NCBI GenBank assembly: GCA_025765595.1
Contig: JAIVFH010000006.1
Coordinates: 310,001 to 374,000, forward strand
Direction of reading: 5' to 3'
Origin: Obelidium mucronatum
Lineage: Eukaryota > Chytridiomycota > Chytridiomycetes > Chytridiales > Chytriomycetaceae
Length of the DNA: 64,000 nt
A model generated the notes under the pieces. That model was not told the origin of the DNA. It saw only the letters and a list, made by a program, of their open reading frames with translations, and did no database searches. Shown here piece after piece: positions 11,393-22,366 of this stretch. Made by a program: the position numbers and the translations under genes. Position 1 is the stretch's first letter, and each line of letters starts with the position of its first letter.

Positions 11393-12759
11393 ATGGAGAC
11401 CAAGTTTCGCGAGCATTTGATTACAACGACACTGCTGCAAGTCGAAGGTAACAACCTCTCCACCAGATGTACCAATTGTTTGACCTTTGTGTTCATGCAC
11501 AGCGCTGCTGAAGCATGGCTATATAGATGCAAAGCAGCACGATACGATAGTCACAACTTTACAGCAGTCTGGTACAGGACAAGGCACCCACGTCATCGCA
11601 CATAAGCTGCCCGGAGCTGTTGCTGTTGCCCCCTCTGCTGGTTCAGCAAGCCTGAGGAAGACGGTGGTGGGTTTGGGAGGAAACGGTAACACTGCAACGC
11701 ACTCAATTGTGGGCTCCAATCCGATCAGAGTGGCCGTGAAAGACTTTCAAGTAGGCTTTACATCGATTGTCATGCCCTGCAGAATTTAATCATTGCTTGT
11801 AGACTGGTGTTGATGGAGATTTGGCATTTAAAGTGGGCGATCTGATTGAAGTTATTGCTGAAGGTGAGTCTCGTATAGGCTATGCGGCTTGTTGTCGAAC
11901 GTTACGGATGCTGATTGTTTCTTTGGACTAGTTGACGAAAACTGGATGTCTGGTTCTCTTAATGGCAAGACTGGAATCTTTCCAACAAACTTTACCGAAC
12001 CAAAGTAATCCTAGCATTGTTGTAAACCAGAATGTTTGCTTACTCGTCTTTTCTTCAGAGCGATTGTTAAGCCAAAACCTACTCAATCAAGACCAATTTT
12101 ACCCCTGTCTCCGAAACCAATAACCGCCTCAATGATTGCTGCTGGTCCTCCTCAGCCTCCTCCTCTGTCATCAAAGCCTATGAACCGAGTGATGATGAGC
12201 AATCGCCCATCTGTGGCTGGATCGATTGCGTCCATGGGGAGCACAGTCTCCTTGACTCCACAACCTCAACCAACTGAACAAAGTAATGATCAGTTCTTTT
12301 ACTTGCGGTCCAAAGCCAATGGCAATGTTCTGGGTGTTGAAATGGGGCTGACTAGTATGGTTTGTTTGACAATTTTTTCTCCTTTTTCTTTAATTTTTTT
12401 TTTTGAATGTTTATTCAAAGGTCACACATGATTCTCCTATTCTCGTTGTGTCGTTAACGTCTAAATCAACTGAGCCTTTGTTATTGAGAATGGATGAAAC
12501 AAGTTGCTTGATTACACCTTCGAATTTGGCTGTCGATGTTCGAGTGGGCGAATGGATGAATGGTGGTACGGTAGTTCTTGCAAAAAGAGTGGCCACTTCA
12601 AATGAAGAGAGACTTCACCAGCGGTGGGAGATATCTAGCGATGGCGCCGTTCGAAGCGAGCGTGGGTTTATGTTGGTGGAAGATTATGGTCGAGCAGTAG
12701 TATGGGAAAGCGATGTAGATTTGGAAGATCAACGATGGGATTTGGTTCCTCTTTCTTGA
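11393..12759 (+). CDS. SH3-domain protein with beta-trefoil-like C-terminal domain
   Basis: Six exons (11393-11447, 11503-11750, 11803-11863, 11932-12004, 12059-12359, 12421-12759) give 358 residues. The N-terminal ~40 residues form a helical segment (LLKHGYIDAKQHDTIVTTL) like that of yeast Lsb1/Pin3-type actin-regulatory proteins. A canonical SH3 domain follows around residues 95-150: VAVKDFQ, GDLAFKVGDLIEV, ENWMSGSLNG, GIFPTNFTE. A Pro-rich linker has PPQPPPLSSKP. The C-terminal ~130 residues contain FYLRSKANGNVLGVE and two Q-x-W motifs (HQRWEI, DQRWDL) typical of ricin-type beta-trefoils. The donor of intron 5 (GTTTGT) is non-consensus but the only in-frame choice. A role in cortical actin or endocytic scaffolding is inferred from the SH3 part only; the domain combination is unusual. 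Confidence 0.75.
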
Positions 12760-12830
12760 ATTTTTTTTTCGATATTATTGCCCAAAGTTCATAAATACAG
12801 GAAATACATATAGCTGTTAAAAAAAATTAA

Positions 12831-14253
12831 ATGAAACTCAAGCCAATACCTCGGCGACTCCGATATCTCCTGTATCTGTCCGTATTGGGACTTCTCACAT
12901 TTACAAGTTTATTTGGACTTGGTGGTCTTGTCAGAATTACCGATGAAGTGGCAGTTCGATGGCTTGAACCACGCGTTTTGAATGCATGCAGCTCCCATTC
13001 ACTTGGTTCACAATGTAACATAAAATTCCCTTTTTACAAAACTCCTGAAAATCGCATAAACTCTTTAAGTTCAGGTCAAATCAATCCTTTGTATCGTCCA
13101 AATGCTGGTGGCAGCAACCTGTCAATTTTGTACTACAACTGTCATCATGGGACAAACGCGAATCTGGCAGCCGTTATGGAGTTTCTAAATATTCCTATTG
13201 ACTCGTTTAATCCGCAGCAAGTGACGCTGTACGGAACCAGTTCAGCTCGCTCAAAATTCCTCATTCAACAAGGTCACGTTTCCTGGATTTGCAGTCTTTA
13301 TCCTGTGATTATAATTGGAGACACCATTCCACACGGACGTGCAATTTTGGATAGTTTGTCGCTAGATGCGCATGACGAGCGGCGGTGCAATAGTGTTGTG
13401 ATTGTCGAAATGACAAACCGATTTGACTGGGACATTCCAGACAAGAGAAACTACTACCGAATGATTCGTAACCTTGTGAAGCGAATGGAAACGGATTTAA
13501 AAGGGCGGCTGTTTTGGATTGCGAATAATAACGTTGAGCGGGCGTATTTGGAGGATAGGATTGGTGTGAAGGTGAAACAAGGCGTTACTTTACTGCGACC
13601 GCTGGGGATCGCTCCAGAGTATGAATATCCAAGCCACTTGGTAACCTTTTTTTTTTCTTCACATCTCTTTTCTGCCGCTGTTTTATTTTTTCAAACTTTT
13701 CTTTTATTCTTTCCAGCCGGCACCGTCCAAATCCAAATACTTGGCAAAAGACCATGATGACACCAATGCATACAAGAATTTGCAAAAAAAGGTCCCATTG
13801 ACTCTCATTCCCTATGGAGAAGGCTATGGAGGCCCCAAAGGCCTCCTCCAATTCAAAGCCTTCATTGACATACCATACCAATACTCTGTAATGAAATTCT
13901 ACGAAAACATTGCAGCCGGCGTGATTCAAATAGTCCCGACCCCCAGATTCCTAGAAGAACTGATGCGTACCGGTGAACACAAGAAATGGATATCGCCCAC
14001 GCAACTGAAAAAATTCCGTCTTGGAAATCTAAAGACGATTCCAGGGTTTCCCGTGTGGTCTTCCTTTATGGATTATTTCGATCCCTTGTTTGCGAGATTT
14101 GTTATTTACTTTGATGGCTGGGAGGAGTTGCAACAGTTGGACCGGGTTGTGCGAGCTTCAAATATTTCGCAAACGGGTCCAGAGTTTTATAATCTTTATC
14201 GGAAGGAGATTTTGTTGGAGTGGAAGGAGTTGTTGAACAACATTACTAAATAA
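12831..14253 (+). CDS. type II membrane-anchored GT-B-like protein, tandem copy A
   Basis: First of five tandem paralogues. Two exons (12831-13640, 13717-14253), 448 residues. A short basic cytosolic tail is followed by one membrane anchor near residues 11-32, then a juxtamembrane pair of cysteines (C-x8-C in this copy) and a Ser/Asn-rich stem. The luminal domain has the family motifs ILYYNCHHG, FNPQQV, GDTIPHGRA, VEMTNRFDW, IANNNVE, GYGGPKGLL, IDIPYQYS and KFYENIAAGV. The last element resembles the P..S.K..E..A.G.P loop that binds nucleotide-sugar in GT-B glycosyltransferases, so a Golgi-type glycosyltransferase is inferred; the family was not recognised by name. It differs from its neighbours in having a single intron. 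Confidence 0.72.
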
Positions 14254-14280
14254 TAAATTGGGTGTTTCATCAGAAACAAT

Positions 14281-15909
14281 ATGAAACTTGACGCCCTGGA
14301 CAAACTTGAGTTGCCCATTCACTTGGATAAGCTCAAGGGATCAATTCCTAGACGCAGCAAGATTATTCTATCTGTGGCCTTGACTGTTTCAGTCTGTTTG
14401 GCCACAATCTATCTGGTTTTTGGTTCAGGCTTGGCGGAGCCCACTATTGCTGAAGTCTGCAACGATCACAGTCCAGACTGTAAGCATTCTTTTTTGATTC
14501 TCTCTCTCTTTGTTTTTTGAAGAGGGGGGAAGGGCGGAGGGGCTGGTTTTCGAATGCAACTCTCACTTAATTGGAAACATGACAAAACACAGGTATCATA
14601 TCCCACCGAACTCTAGTCAACGGAACCTCCAACTCCACAACCTTATTACATCCGAAAGTACTTTACTACAACACACATGGAGGAGCCGGAGAGAACCTAG
14701 AAGGAGTCATGAGTCGACTAAACGTTCAACTGGACTTTTTCAACCCGAAACAGATCACGGGGTACGGAATGAGTGGCAAGCGGGCGAAATACTTGATTCG
14801 AAACGGCCATGTAGATTTCATTTGTGGATTATATAATGTCATTGTGATTGGAGATACGATCCCACATGGCCGGGCAGTGATGCAGAGTTTGTTGGAACGG
14901 GATCCTGCAAAGAGGTGTAAAAGCAAGATTATTGTGGAAATGACGAATCGATTCGATTGGGATATTAAAGACAAGGATGCGTATTATCGAATGATGAGGG
15001 ATCTGGCTTATCGAAGTGACAAGGATCTCAAGGGGAAAATCTACTTTGTTGCAAACAATAATGTTGAGCAAGCTTATATGGAGCTCAAGATTGGATACAG
15101 GTTTCCGCAATCTATTAGAGTTCTTCGACCTATTGGAATAGCCAAGGATCATGAGTATCCTGAAGATCTGGTATTACCAAAAAAAAAAAAAATTGTGTTG
15201 GTCAACTCACCAATAAAAACACACAGGAAAACCCAGACTTCTCCAACTTTGCCGGCAGAACGCACGACACTACTCAAATATTTGATGCCATGAAATTGAA
15301 GCACAATATTCCAATCACAATCTTTCCCTTCAACCACAAATATGGCGGGCCGAAAAACCTTCTCCGATTCAAGGGATTCATTGACATTCCTTACCAATAC
15401 TCGGTGATGAAATTTTATGAAAACATTGCATACGGTGTTCCGACTTTTGTCCCAACTCCATTCTTTTACGAGTACCTTGTAAACGTGAGGGCTTCCCAAA
15501 AAAAAAAAAAAATTATTTGTTACTGAAATTAACCTAAACCCAATTTTTTTTTTCTTTCCAGCAAAAGCAACACTTTACTCACTGCATTCACGTCAACATT
15601 CTTCAAAAAATCGCGTATGCCAATGAAGTTGCTGGAAGTTCGAAACGAACCATCAATGTCGTACGCGACTTTCCTGCTTGGTCTGGATTCATGGATTACT
15701 ATGATCCATTGTTTGCCCCCTATGTGTATTATTTCAGCAGCTGGGAAGAATTGCGTGAGATTTCCATGAAACAGAGAGTGAAAGATGTTGATTGGAAGCG
15801 GGTGAGGGTTCTTGGGCCCTTGTTTTATGCAGATTATCGCGAGAAGATTTTAGAAGGATGGGCGAGTTTGTTCCATGATATGGGGTTTAATGTCACTGTA
15901 TCAAAATAA
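14281..15909 (+). CDS. type II membrane-anchored GT-B-like protein, tandem copy B
   Basis: Begins 27 bp after copy A's stop. Four exons (14281-14479, 14593-15170, 15227-15484, 15562-15909), 460 residues. Anchor near residues 27-49, then VCNDHSPDC, a CX6C pair shared with copies C-E. Luminal motifs: VLYYNTHGG, FFNPKQI, GDTIPHGRA, VEMTNRFDW, VANNNVEQA, KYGGPKNLL, IDIPYQYS and KFYENIAYGVP. The codon of the second juxtamembrane Cys is split by intron 1 (T|GT), exactly as in copies C and D. Exon 3 is 258 nt, the same as in copy C. Closest in sequence to copy C. Function inferred as for copy A. Confidence 0.74.
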
Positions 15910-16029
15910 AAATAAGAAAAAAGGTTTGAAAAAAAAGGCGTTTTGTGGTTGTGGTTTTACAACAAGAAAAAGTTATACAAAAAAAAAATCTATATTTGGA
16001 ACCAAAAAAAAAAAAAATCCTGTCAAAAA

Positions 16030-17700
16030 ATGCTTCTACTTTCTCAATTGAACAGGCTGATAGCGCTTCCTCGGCGCCCACGGATGGTGATCCTGACAAT
16101 AGTGATTCTGATTGTTCTGTCGTCATTCATGATGGTGCTGGGAGTGTTCAAGAAGCCGCAAAACAGAATTTATGATCAACCGCCGTCAAAGGAGCCTGAT
16201 CCAACGGAACTTTGCAATGCACAATCCACATCATGTTAGTTTTTTTATGCAAAATTTCTATCTGTCGAGACACAAAAACTCTTTTGTCTTCTGTTGACTA
16301 GTTGTTTTTTTTGATTGATTGATTTTGGTTAAAATGCAGGTACTATCGTTCATTCATCTCTTACAACCAACGGCTCATCCCAGTCTACGACTGCGTCATC
16401 ATCAAGAACTCGCCCCTCGGTTCTGTACTATAACACGCACGGCGGGACAAATATGAACATGAAGGGAATCATGAAGTCCCTATCGCTAGAACTGGACATT
16501 TTCAACCCCAAGCAAGTCACAAACTACGGCATGTCCCATGCGCGCGCGAAAGCCCTGATCGACGGCGGCCACGTTGAATATATTTGCAGCTTGTACGACA
16601 TTATTATTATTGGAGACACGATCCCACATGGTCGAGCGCTGATGCAGTCTCTGCTTGAACGGCCTAATCGGCAATGCAAGAGCAAGATTGTAGTTGAAAT
16701 GACGAATCGATTTGATTGGGATGTCAAGGACCGAAGGGCGTATTATGCAATGGTGAAGCAGCTTGTGTTGAAACGAAGGGACAAGATTTATTGGGTTGCA
16801 AACAATAATGTTGAGCAAGCATTTCTAGAGTTTTTGGTTCAAGTCAAGATGCCGGATGTCAGAATCTTGAGGCCGATTGGGACTTCCAAGGACTATGAAT
16901 ATCCAACTGATTTGGTGAGGGGTTTGAACTTTCTTGTTTCGACAAACCGTTGCTAAAAAAAAAACGGCATACACACCAAAAAAAAATATATATATTCAGC
17001 CAGCACCAAGTGCTGAAAACTTTGCATCTCGAACGCATGACACTACAAACATTTTTTCCATTCTTCGGGATCAGTTCCAGATTCCCATCACAATCTTTCC
17101 TTTTGGGCACAAGTATGGTGGCCCAAAAAACCTGCTTCAATTCAAGGGATTCATTGATATTCCTTATCAATACTCTGTCATGAAGTTTTATGAAAATATT
17201 GCGTATGGCGTGCCTCAATATATTCCGACACCACGCTTGTTTGAATACATGCTGGAAGTAAGTATTATCTTTTGTATATAAATGTATACTAGCGTCAATT
17301 TATTAAAACCTACTTTTCTTTTTTTTTTTTTTCATGACAGACTGGACTTCATTACACTCATTGCATTTTCCCCAATCTCCTCAAACAGTTTCCAAGCGGT
17401 TCTGAAGCATCTGTGAAATTGATTCCATCCTTTCCACAATGGAGCGCTTATATGGACTACTACGACCCACTTTTTGCCCCTTATGTGTATTACTTTGACT
17501 CCTTTGTTGAGCTTCAGAACATGCGACTCTTTTCTCGGGACGCATTGGACTGGAAGAATGTGAAAGAGAAGGGACCAGAGTTTTACAGCAAGTACCGATT
17601 GTCTATTTTGGAAGGATGGGCTGAATTATTCCGGGACATGGGGTTTGATGAGGTTATTGTGAAGGACAAGGGGGGGGATGATTCGAATTCGACCGCATAG
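16030..17700 (+). CDS. type II membrane-anchored GT-B-like protein, tandem copy C
   Basis: Four exons (16030-16234, 16340-16914, 17000-17257, 17341-17700), 465 residues. The start is the Met of MLLLSQLNRL. The frame is open further upstream through A-rich sequence, but that part reads as Lys-rich low complexity and is taken as 5' UTR. Membrane anchor near residues 20-40 (ILTIVILIVLSSFMMVLG), then LCNAQSTSC (CX6C) and a Ser/Thr-rich stem. The domain is the most canonical of the five: VLYYNTHGG, FNPKQV, GDTIPHGRA, VEMTNRFDW, VANNNVEQA, KYGGPKNLL, IDIPYQYS, KFYENIAYGVP. Intron phases match copy B. Confidence 0.74.
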
Positions 17701-17875
17701 AAACAAACACAAAAACGAGCACCAATAACAAAAAAAAAACAAACAAAAAAAAAGGCAGTTTATACATTCTTTTTTTTTTTTCGAGTTCCAGCTGGAAACA
17801 AGACAGCGTGCATTAATTTGTGCAAATTTTCGCTGTAGTTTTTTCACGTCTCAAATCACACCAATCAAACGACTT

Positions 17876-19685
17876 ATGGCTGGCAGCGACGAACACCAAC
17901 CGATGCAGCAGCTGCTGCGGCCGCTGTATGCGCTGAGTGTGGAGGGACGCAGCGGCAGCCGCAGCCGCGAGGAGCTGCCGTACCACGCTGGGCCGTCGGC
18001 GCCGCTCGCGCCGTTCGGCGGGTCGTCGTCGTCCGGCAGCTCGTCCGGCAGCTCGTCGTCGACGGCGTCCGCGAACTCGAACTCGACCTCGCTGGGGTTT
18101 CCGTTCTCGCTGCTCGCGGCGCTGCAGCTCTACTTTTCGATCCCGGCGAAGATGCGCTCGGGACTCGGCGTCGGCGTCGGCGTCGCGCTGCCGTTTTCGC
18201 TCAACCGCCGCGTGCGCCTCGGCCTCGTCGCCACCGCCGTGCTGGCGACTGTCGCGCTGCTGCGCATGCTGACCACGCTGAAGCCCGTGTGCCACCACAA
18301 CTCGACAAACTGTGAGTCGCTTCTTTGTCTGCTGCTATTTATACTCAACGCCCGCTGCGCTGCAGGCGTCATCATCCCCGACGACAACCAGGACGCCGTC
18401 GCTATGCCCGTGCACCCCACTGTGCTGTACTACAACACCCACGGCGGCTGCAACCAGAACATGCGGGGCGTCATGCGCTCGCTCGGCGTCAAGGTCGACC
18501 TGTTCAACCCGAAGCAAGTCGCTGGATACGGTGCGTTGCTGTTGTTCTTTCGCTTGTTGTTAAATGAGGCTTCTCATCTTCTGTGTGTTGGCAGGCATGT
18601 CGGCGTCTCGTGCCCGCTACTTGATTGAATCTGGCCATGTCGACTTTGTCTGCTCCAAGTACGATATCATCATCATTGGTGACACCATCCCGCATGGAAG
18701 AGCTCTTCTCGAATCGCTGTTGGAGAAGGACCCAATGAAGCAATGCCGTTCCAAGATTGTGGTTGAAATGACGAATCGCTTTGATTGGGACATTACCGAC
18801 AAGTCTGCCTACTACAACACCATTTCGGAACTCGTTCAACTGTCCAAGACTACTCTGAAGGATAAGCTGTTTTGGGTGGCAAACAACAATGTCGAGAAGG
18901 CGTTTCTGGAACACAAGGTGGGCGTTTCAATGCCCATGGTTCGTGTGCTTCGCCCTCTTGGTGTTGCTCCCGAGTACCCGTATCCGCTTGATCTCCCAGA
19001 GCCAAATGCAAACACGTTCGCCGCTCGCATGCACTACTCGTCAGTCTACTCGGTGTTGAAGCGAAAGTACAATGTTCCTGTAGCCGTCTTTCCATTTGGT
19101 CACAAATATGGTGGTCCAAAGAATTTGTTGCGCTTTAAGGGGTTTATTGATATTCCCTACGAGTATTCTACAATGAAACTGTACGAGAACATTGCCTTTG
19201 GAATTCCAATGATTATCCCATCTCCTTCATTCTTGCAAGAACTGTATGATGTAAGTAGTTTTTTGGGGTTGGTGTGGAAACCCTTATCTTAATCAAAAAA
19301 AAATTAATCAAAAACAACGCCCCCCTTAAAAAAAAAGACTGGAGTACACAAGAGTCTGAATCCTTACATTCTGCAACGTTTCCCTCTTGGCGCTGATTTA
19401 CCATTTGAGCATATTCCTGAGTTCCCCGAATGGTCTGCTTACATGGATTACTATGCGCCAGAGTTTGCTCCATACGTTTACCACGTGAACTCATACCAGG
19501 AGTTGCAAAACATGTCTACAATGAGTGCTCAAGAGGTGGACTCTAAGAATGTGCGTGTCAATGGTCCAGTGTTTTATGGAGAGTACAGAGAACGTATTTT
19601 GGCTGGATGGTTGGGATTGTTTCAGGATATGGGGTATGCGTACAAAATGAACGGATCAGGTGCCAAGATTATGATGCAATTATAA
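17876..19685 (+). CDS. type II membrane-anchored GT-B-like protein, tandem copy D, with long GC-rich cytosolic tail
   Basis: Four exons (17876-18311, 18366-18530, 18595-19250, 19338-19685), 534 residues. Unlike its neighbours it has ~115 cytosolic residues before the anchor, rich in Ser, Gly and Ala and encoded by very GC-rich DNA. The anchor lies near residues 120-140 (LGLVATAVLATVALL), then VCHHNSTNC (CX6C). Luminal motifs: VLYYNTHGG, FNPKQV, GDTIPHGRA, VEMTNRFDW, VANNNVEKA, KYGGPKNLL, IDIPYEYS, KLYENIAFGIP. It has a private intron inside YG|MS and lacks the intron at the YPxDL site that A, B, C and E share. The compositional break between exon 1-2 and the rest suggests a different history for the 5' part. 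Confidence 0.72.
17930..18290 (+). other. GC-rich, CpG-dense patch in 5' part of copy D
   Basis: The first ~360 coding bases are made almost entirely of G/C-ending codons with many CG dinucleotides (runs of TCG, GCG, CGC). The remaining exons of the same gene and its neighbours are moderately AT-biased. Four similar patches occur elsewhere in the window. Confidence 0.8.
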
Positions 19686-19921
19686 AGGTTTGGATTGTGT
19701 GGGGGGGGGGCGGAGTTAGCGTTGAACGTGTAGATTTTATAGAGCTGTGTATTTATTCTTTTTTCTTATTTCTTCTTTTTTTTTTTGTTTCTTCATGCTT
19801 CTACTTTGACTTCCTTCTCCTTGTTTTTTTTTTGTGAGAATATTGCATCAAGTGCCAGTAATCTCCTTGCGAATAATAAAAATGATAGACAAAATAACAG
19901 TTTTTATGTTCTATTTATAGA

Positions 19922-20742
19922 ATGGGGAGGAAACGACATGCAATCCTCGTTTCTGTTCTGGTTCTCTCCATTGTCTATACGATATCAACAACGCACTTCA
20001 GCAGCAGGTTGGACTTGAAGACACAAGCTTTCAGCGATTGCAACAAACTCTCAGCCAAATGGTAAACGAAAAAAGTTTGGAAAGCCAGTCTGTTTGAAAA
20101 GTATCCCCAAAAAAACAAATTAGCCAAATCAAGACAATATACACACCACCACCAACCACGAATGCCACAACCAAGCCTCTTCGCGTTCTCTATTACAACA
20201 CACACGGCGGATGCACCGCGAACCTCCGCGCTATAGCCCCACTCCTTTCGAAACCCATCCAACTCACCCTCTTTAACCCATCTCAAGTCAGTTCGTACGG
20301 AATGACAAGAGCACGAGCGACACGCCTCATAGCATCCGGCCATGTATCTTTTATTTGCTCGCTCGCCGATATAATTGTAATCTCGGACACGATCCCACAC
20401 GGCCGGGCCATTTTGGAAGCGTTGGTGCATCCACCGGATTCAATGTCGTTGCAATGTAATACACGGAAAGTGATTTTGGAAATGACGAATCGGTTTGATT
20501 GGGATATAGCGGCCGAGGAGGAGGAAGCGGATGGGTATTACGCAATGATGCGAGAGCTTTTTTTGGAGAGTACAACAAGGGACGGGGGAAAGCTTTTTGG
20601 GAGAGTTTTTTGGGTGGGGAATAATTTGGCGGAGGGGAGGTGGGTGGAAGGGAAGTTGGGAGTGAAGGTTGGTGGGAATGTGAGGCTTTTGAGGCCGATG
20701 GGGATGGTTGATGGTGTGTATGCGTATCCAAAGGATTTAGTT

Positions 20743-20790
<48 letters not shown>

Positions 20791-20807
20791 AAAAACTGAA
20801 CACAAGT

Positions 20808-20851
<44 letters not shown>

Positions 20852-21416
20852 GCCGGTGCAAAACCAATCAACAGTGGCAACTCAACTACACAAGACACTT
20901 ATCCATTCCTATCTGGTGCATGAACTGAATTTAACAGATTACCTGACACGGATTCCGTTTGGACACAAGTATGGAGGCCCCCTCAATTTACTTGCCTTCA
21001 AGGCGTTTTTGGACATTCCCTATCAGTACTCGACCATGAAACTATACGAAAACATTGCGCATGGAGTTCCTGTGATTGTGCCTACCCCACGGTTCCTTCT
21101 TGAATTGTATTACAGTGGGTTGCATGCGATTCCCTTGTGGGATCCATATAATTTGGGTGTTTTGAATAAGGCGATTTACTCGGAGCGGTATAGTACGGGG
21201 TGGGCGCGGTATGTGGATTACTATGACGACGAGTTGAAGCCGTTTTTGTATTATTTTGATTCGTTTGGTGAGTTGGGGGAGTTGCTGCGTCGTCGACTGC
21301 CTGTTGGGGAGGGATTTGATGGGGAGGCGGGGAAGCGGGTGCGGGTGTTGGGACCGGTTTATTATGCCAAGGCGCGACGGGCGATCGTGGATGGATGGGA
21401 TGCGCTGTTGGTCTGA
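19922..21416 (+). CDS. type II membrane-anchored GT-B-like protein, tandem copy E (most diverged)
   Basis: Three exons (19922-20061, 20124-20739, 20853-21416), 439 residues. Very short basic tail MGRKRH, anchor at residues ~7-24, then DCNKLSAKC (CX6C; the second Cys codon is formed across the intron, phase 2 here). Luminal motifs are present but altered: VISDTIPHGRA for IIGDTIPHGRA, VGNNLAEG for VANNNVE, an acidic EEEEA insertion after FDWDI, and KYGGPLNLL. The C-terminal KLYENIAHGVP loop is intact. Intron 2 consists mostly of T41 and A41. The frame is open throughout, so it is not an obvious pseudogene, but changes in otherwise invariant motifs suggest altered specificity or relaxed constraint. 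Confidence 0.7.
20746..20849. repeat. intronic T41 / A41 inverted homopolymers
   Basis: An uninterrupted run of 41 T (20746-20786), a 22-nt spacer, and an uninterrupted run of 41 A (20809-20849), all inside the 113-nt second intron of copy E. The two tracts are the same length and could pair as a 41-bp A-U stem in the transcript. Homopolymer lengths depend on sequencing accuracy. Confidence 0.9.
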
Positions 21417-21475
21417 CATTAGTAATTGGCGAAACCAAAAAAGAACAAAAAAAAAAAACACACATATTAATACCG

Positions 21476-22173
21476 ATGCACCGCCTGCTTCCGCTGCATC
21501 CGCGCTGCTGCCCGCTGCTCGCGCGCACGGCGACCGACAGCGCCGCCCGCGCGCGCGTGGGATCGCGGCTGGGCGCCGTGCCGCTGCGGCGCCAGCTGTC
21601 GACGCCGCCGGCCGCCCCCGCGCGGGTGGCGCCGCCTGCCGCCGTGTCGGCGCCCGCACGCGCGGCCGGCGCCCGGCTGCCGCGCAAGGCTGCGCTGACG
21701 CTGGTGCGTGTGTTGTGGTTTGTCAAGTTGACCTGATCACTCTTTTTCCCCCCTCCCCTAGACTCCTGCGGCTGTCGCGCGGCTTCGAGAGCTCTATTCT
21801 GACCCGACAGCGCCGAAGCTGCTCAAGGTAAAAGGAAATCAAGATTTCGGCAATATCGTTTTTTTTTTGTGGCGATCTGACATCACACACATGATAGTTT
21901 ATTAATCTGGCTGTTTGATATATCCAGGTGGGAACACGGAAGAAGGGATGCTCGGGTCAGACATATTCGTTGGAATACGTGTCGGATGCCCCTTCACGGC
22001 TGGATGAAATTGTAGAGCAGGATGGAGTACGGGTACTGATTGATTCTAAAGCCCTGTTTTCTCTGATTGGGAGTGAAATGGACTACACGGAAGATGAACT
22101 GAGCAGTACTTTTGTGTTCAACAACCCGAATGTCAAGGAAATGTGTGGTTGTGGGCAAAGTTTTATGGTGTGA
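21476..22173 (+). CDS. ISA1: mitochondrial iron-sulfur cluster assembly protein, A-type carrier (ISA1/ISCA1)
   Basis: A-type scaffold/carrier that helps mature [4Fe-4S] proteins in the mitochondrial matrix. Three exons (21476-21703, 21762-21827, 21928-22173), 179 residues. The first ~70 residues are Arg/Ala/Pro-rich without acidic clusters, a good mitochondrial presequence, encoded by strongly GC-rich DNA. The core starts at LTPAAVARL and has GTRKKGCSGQTY, SKALFSLIGSEMDY, FVFNNPN and CGCGQSF. These include the three conserved cysteines (one in GCSG, two in CGCG) that hold the cluster. Intron phases are all zero. Assignment to the Isa1 rather than the Isa2 branch rests on the FVFNNPN and CGCG context. 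Confidence 0.9.
21480..21700 (+). other. GC-rich patch at 5' end of ISA1
   Basis: About 200 bases of exon 1 are extremely GC-rich with dense CG dinucleotides, ending near the exon 1/intron 1 boundary. The rest of the gene returns to the local composition. It encodes the Arg/Ala-rich presequence. Confidence 0.8.
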
Positions 22174-22366
22174 CCGTGCTGTGAAATGTGTGTGATTTTG
22201 AGACGGTGTGTGGGTGTGTGCATAAATCAAAACATTAAAAACAAGACATGTAGTGTTTAGAGTATATATTATTGTGTTTCGAAGGAAATGACCCGAGTTG
22301 GGTTTTTAAATGTTCCGATTTCTCTCTTTTTCCTGTATTTCTTTTTCACTTTTTTCTTCATCAAAA

